NCBI GenBank assembly: GCA_030448225.1
Contig: JAUJNJ010000141.1
Span: forward strand, 1-6,649
Direction: 5' to 3'
Source: Phycisphaerae bacterium
GTDB lineage: Bacteria; Planctomycetota; Phycisphaerae; Tepidisphaerales; Tepidisphaeraceae
Length of the DNA stretch: 6,649 nt
The notes below the pieces were generated by a model, which saw nothing but the letters and a program-made list of their open reading frames with translations, had not been told where the DNA came from and did not search any database. Of the stretch, positions 4,993 to 6,649 are shown piece after piece; the first letter of the stretch is position 1, and each line of letters begins with the position of its first letter. The position numbers were made by a program, and so were the translations under genes.

Positions 4993-5241
4993 ATGAAGCG
5001 TTGGAATTACTGGCTGACCGTGCTGCTCGTCCTGGCCCCGGCCGCGATTGCGGAGGCGTGCCCGAGTTGCAAGGAATCGATCGCCAACACCAACGCCCAG
5101 GACGCCGCCGGGGTCCCGAGCGGATTTAATTACAGCATCTACTACATGCTCATCAGCTTCTTCACGGTGCTGGGGCTCGTCGTCGGGGTGATCGTGAAGG
5201 GCATCCGCAGCGCCAATGTCGCGGTCCCGCCCCGCGAGTAG
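4993..5241 (+). CDS. Small exported membrane protein with a CPSC motif (unnamed family)
   Basis: The 82-residue protein starts with a signal peptide or first membrane helix (KRWNYW, then hydrophobic 7-20, with AIA at 18-20 as a likely cleavage site). It continues EACPSCKESIANTN, with Cys23 and Cys26 as a CxxC pair. A second membrane helix at about 49-69 and a short charged tail (KGIRSANVAVPPRE) follow. The CxxC pair would face outside the membrane, next to the site where SCO works. The motif is not CxxCH, so it is not a c-type heme site, and no lipobox precedes the first cysteine. I recall short AC-P-x-CK membrane proteins near oxidase-maturation genes in related bacteria, but there is no established name or function. 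A role in thiol or copper handling is inferred from the motif and from the DUF420 and SCO genes upstream. The start is fixed by AGAGG 7 bases ahead. Confidence 0.85.
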   Translation: MKRWNYWLTVLLVLAPAAIAEACPSCKESIANTNAQDAAGVPSGFNYSIYYMLISFFTVLGLVVGVIVKGIRSANVAVPPRE

Positions 5242-5248
5242 ATCGCGG
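5232..5248 (+). terminator. Possible short hairpin at the end of the CPSC gene
   Basis: CCGCGA-GTAGA-TCGCGG is a perfect 6-bp stem with a 5-base loop that includes the TAG stop codon (5239-5241). There is no T-tract after it, so an intrinsic terminator is doubtful. It lies at the junction of two convergent genes, where some end structure is expected. A 9-base direct repeat, GATCGCGGT (5241-5249 and 5266-5274), follows it. Confidence 0.2.
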
Positions 5249-5319
5249 TCGGTAGATGGGATCACGATCGCGGTTTAATGGGCCCTGACCCGCGCGAGAA
5301 CCACACCATCGCGTCCCGC

Positions 5320-5931
5320 TCACATCTCGGCAAAGTTCTTCAGGATCTGCAGGCCCACCTTCTGGCTCTTCTCGGGGTGAAACTGCGTGGCCACGACGTT
5401 GTCGCGCCAGATGCTGCTGACGAAGGGTGCGCCGTAGTCGGTGGTGGTGGCGACGACCGAGTCGTCGGCCGGCGTGACATGGTAGCCGTGGACGAAGTAG
5501 ACGCTCGACGAGGCGGGCAGGTCCTTGAGGATCGGCGAGCGGCGGCGGACGTCGAGGGCGTTCCACCCCATGTGCGGGACCTTCAGGCCGAGGCGCTCGT
5601 CGACGTCGAACCGCACGCACCGGCCCTTGAGCACCCCGAGGCCGCGGTGCTCGCCGTCCTCGTAGCCGACGTCGAACAGCATCTGCAACCCGAGGCAGAT
5701 CCCCAGGAACGGCTTGCCCCGCTCGATGTGCCGCAGCACCGCCGGGACGAGGCCGCGCTCGCGGAGCGTGACGACCGCGTCGCCGAACGCCCCGACGCCC
5801 GGCAGCACGACCTTGTCGGCCGCGTCGATCTCCTCCGGCCGGGTGACGATCCGCGCGCGCGTCCCGACGTGCTCGAACGCCTTCTGCACCGAGCGGAGGT
5901 TCGCCATGTCGTAGTCGATGATCGCGATCAT
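5320..5931 (-). CDS. hisH: Imidazole glycerol phosphate synthase, glutamine amidotransferase subunit HisH
   Basis: HisH hydrolyses glutamine and passes ammonia to HisF, which forms imidazole glycerol phosphate and AICAR in histidine biosynthesis. The 203-residue length is normal. It starts [15 protein letters not shown], a typical HisH N-terminus, followed by [11 protein letters not shown] (43-53) and the nucleophile elbow [10 protein letters not shown] with Cys79. HMGWN lies at 120-124, YFVHGYHV at 145-152, and the remaining triad is in TQFHPEKSQ (His185 and Glu187). All catalytic residues are present. The frame is open up to TTG 5952, but ATG 5931 matches the family start exactly. No hisF, hisA or hisB lies next to it: the gene downstream is convergent and the one upstream encodes an OmpA-like protein, so this copy sits outside a his operon on the part shown. 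Confidence 0.97.
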   Translation of the reverse strand: MIAIIDYDMANLRSVQKAFEHVGTRARIVTRPEEIDAADKVVLPGVGAFGDAVVTLRERGLVPAVLRHIERGKPFLGICLGLQMLFDVGYEDGEHRGLGVLKGRCVRFDVDERLGLKVPHMGWNALDVRRRSPILKDLPASSSVYFVHGYHVTPADDSVVATTTDYGAPFVSSIWRDNVVATQFHPEKSQKVGLQILKNFAEM

Positions 5932-5947
5932 GTTCTCAATCTCAGAA

Positions 5948-6018
5948 CGCAAAACGCGGAATGCGGAACGAGGGCGGCAGCATTATAGCCCGCCTCCCGT
6001 CCTGCATTCCGCGTTCCG
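5948..6018. repeat. Inverted repeat with GCGGAATGC-type arms between ompA-like gene and hisH
   Basis: The arms 5948-5963 and 6003-6018 are reverse complements at 14 of 16 positions (shared core AACGCGGAATGC), with a 39-base spacer. The element fills most of the 105-base gap upstream of hisH. The arms have an internal GCGGAA repeat unit, like other dispersed palindromic elements in this window. It carries a TATAAT on the hisH strand. Confidence 0.7.
5982..5987 (-). promoter_or_regulatory. Perfect -10 box TATAAT upstream of hisH
   Basis: The minus strand reads TATAAT from 5987 to 5982, about 50 bases before the hisH start. No good -35 hexamer is found 16-18 bases further upstream (that position reads GGAATG within the repeat arm). 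The box lies in the spacer of the inverted repeat, so hisH could be transcribed from a repeat-borne promoter, independent of the gene before it. Confidence 0.4.
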
Positions 6019-6036
6019 CCTACTGCGCCGGCGCCC

Positions 6037-6649
6037 TTACCGCGTGACGACGACGATCTCGACGCGGCGGTTGCGGCTCTTCACCTCGCCGCGGGGCTTG
6101 CCGGCGCCGAAGCCGCTCGTCGTGACGCGCGAGGCCTCGACGTTCTTGCTCACGAGGTAGTCACGGACCGCCTTGGCCCGCGCCTCGGACAGCGCCTGGT
6201 TGCTCTTCCACTTGCTGACGCGGATCGGGTCGCTGTCGGTGTGGCCCTCGACCCGGAGCGTCTTGCCCTTGTACTGCCCGTTCAGGACCGACGCCACGTT
6301 GTCGAGCGTCTTCTTCGCGCGGGCCCGCAGGTCGGCCCGGCCGGAGTCGAACAGCACGTCGCTGGCGATGTTGACCGTGACCGTGCCGGCGACCGGGTCG
6401 GACTCGGTCTCGGCGCCCTCGATCTGCGGGGGCGGGGCCTGCGGCGTGGTCGTGGCGGTGACCGGCGGCGCGGGCGGCGTCGCGGGCGGCGTCGAGGACG
6501 GCGTGGGCGGCGGCGTGGGCGCGGCGGGCGGCGGCTCGTTGCGCTGCGACTCCCTCGCCGACTGCATCGCGTCGATCTTCGCCGGCTGCTCGCGGTTCTG
6601 CACGTTCAGGTCGTCGCGCTCCTGGGCGAGCGTGTTCTGGCTCCCGCGC
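6037..6649 (-). CDS. OmpA-family peptidoglycan-binding protein, C-terminal part (partial, runs off the right edge)
   Basis: The frame is open to the window edge; 203 residues are seen and the true start lies beyond 6649. A polar, helix-prone segment (ERDDLNVQNREQ, part of a probable coiled coil) is followed by a Pro/Thr-rich linker at visible residues about 39-76. An OmpA C-terminal domain comes last. That domain has DVLFDSGRADLR, the ligand loop VEGHTDSDPI, the helix NQALSEARAKAVRDYLV, and GFGAGKP with NRRVEIVV. The HTD aspartate and the NRR arginine are the residues that hold the diaminopimelate of peptidoglycan. The protein would anchor an envelope structure to the cell wall. The missing N-terminus may be a lipoprotein signal or a membrane anchor; GTG at 6603 is not a likely start because the helix continues through it. 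It ends in TAA (6039-6037), so TAA is a working stop codon in this organism. Confidence 0.93.
   Translation of the reverse strand, partial: RGSQNTLAQERDDLNVQNREQPAKIDAMQSARESQRNEPPPAAPTPPPTPSSTPPATPPAPPVTATTTPQAPPPQIEGAETESDPVAGTVTVNIASDVLFDSGRADLRARAKKTLDNVASVLNGQYKGKTLRVEGHTDSDPIRVSKWKSNQALSEARAKAVRDYLVSKNVEASRVTTSGFGAGKPRGEVKSRNRRVEIVVVTR
6470..6517 (-). repeat. 12-bp tandem repeat encoding the Thr-Pro-Pro linker
   Basis: Four units of 12 bases run from 6470 to 6517. The first two (6470-6481 and 6482-6493, GCGGGCGGCGTC) are identical and the next two diverged. On the coding strand each unit encodes four residues of the TPPx type (TPPP, TPSS, TPPA, TPPA), within the linker of the OmpA-family protein. 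Such units change in number by slippage, so the linker length may vary between strains. Confidence 0.65.

Noticed and set aside
1..6649. tRNA, rRNA, riboswitch, toxin-antitoxin, prophage or defence genes.
   Set aside because: None of the expected conserved RNA blocks or protein signatures was seen on either strand.

Overview
The window is G+C-rich bacterial chromosome with gene-dense stretches separated by repeat-rich spacers. The protein families and the spacer repeats (arms built on CACGGAGACACGG, GCCACAGATG and GCGGAATGC) are of the kind seen in Planctomycetota, perhaps the Phycisphaerae side of the phylum. That placement is an inference from memory of such genomes and is tentative. No rRNA, tRNA, CRISPR array, transposase or phage gene was seen.

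Layout. Left edge, minus strand: the first 219 codons of mutS (DNA mismatch repair), reading off the window. A 279-base divergent spacer with a long inverted repeat separates it from a plus-strand gene for a secreted endonuclease/exonuclease/phosphatase-family protein. That gene has one in-frame TAA at codon 141, with all family motifs intact on both sides, so it is a recently broken gene, a sequencing error or, less likely, a readthrough gene. Then four plus-strand genes follow: an ABC-2 type permease, an SCO1/SenC-type copper chaperone, a DUF420 multi-pass membrane protein and a small membrane protein with a CPSC motif. At the right, minus strand: hisH (histidine biosynthesis), convergent with the small membrane protein, and a partial OmpA-type peptidoglycan-binding protein that enters from the right edge.

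The functional theme of the middle is probably maturation of a copper-containing respiratory oxidase. SCO proteins deliver copper to the CuA centre of cytochrome c oxidase. A DUF420 protein (CtaM in Gram-positive bacteria) is needed for oxidase maturation. ABC-2 permeases and small CxxC membrane proteins often sit nearby. No oxidase subunit gene and no ATPase partner for the permease lies in the window, so the pathway link rests on families and gene order.

The non-coding DNA is unusually structured. Four spacers carry long inverted repeats (769-859, 2100-2181, 4737-4927, 5948-6018), and one solo repeat arm lies at 2256-2284. The short SCO leader can fold into a 13-bp bulged stem-loop (3223-3270). 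A perfect 8-bp-arm palindrome lies just ahead of the DUF420 start (4108-4124). Several -10-like boxes lie close to start codons.
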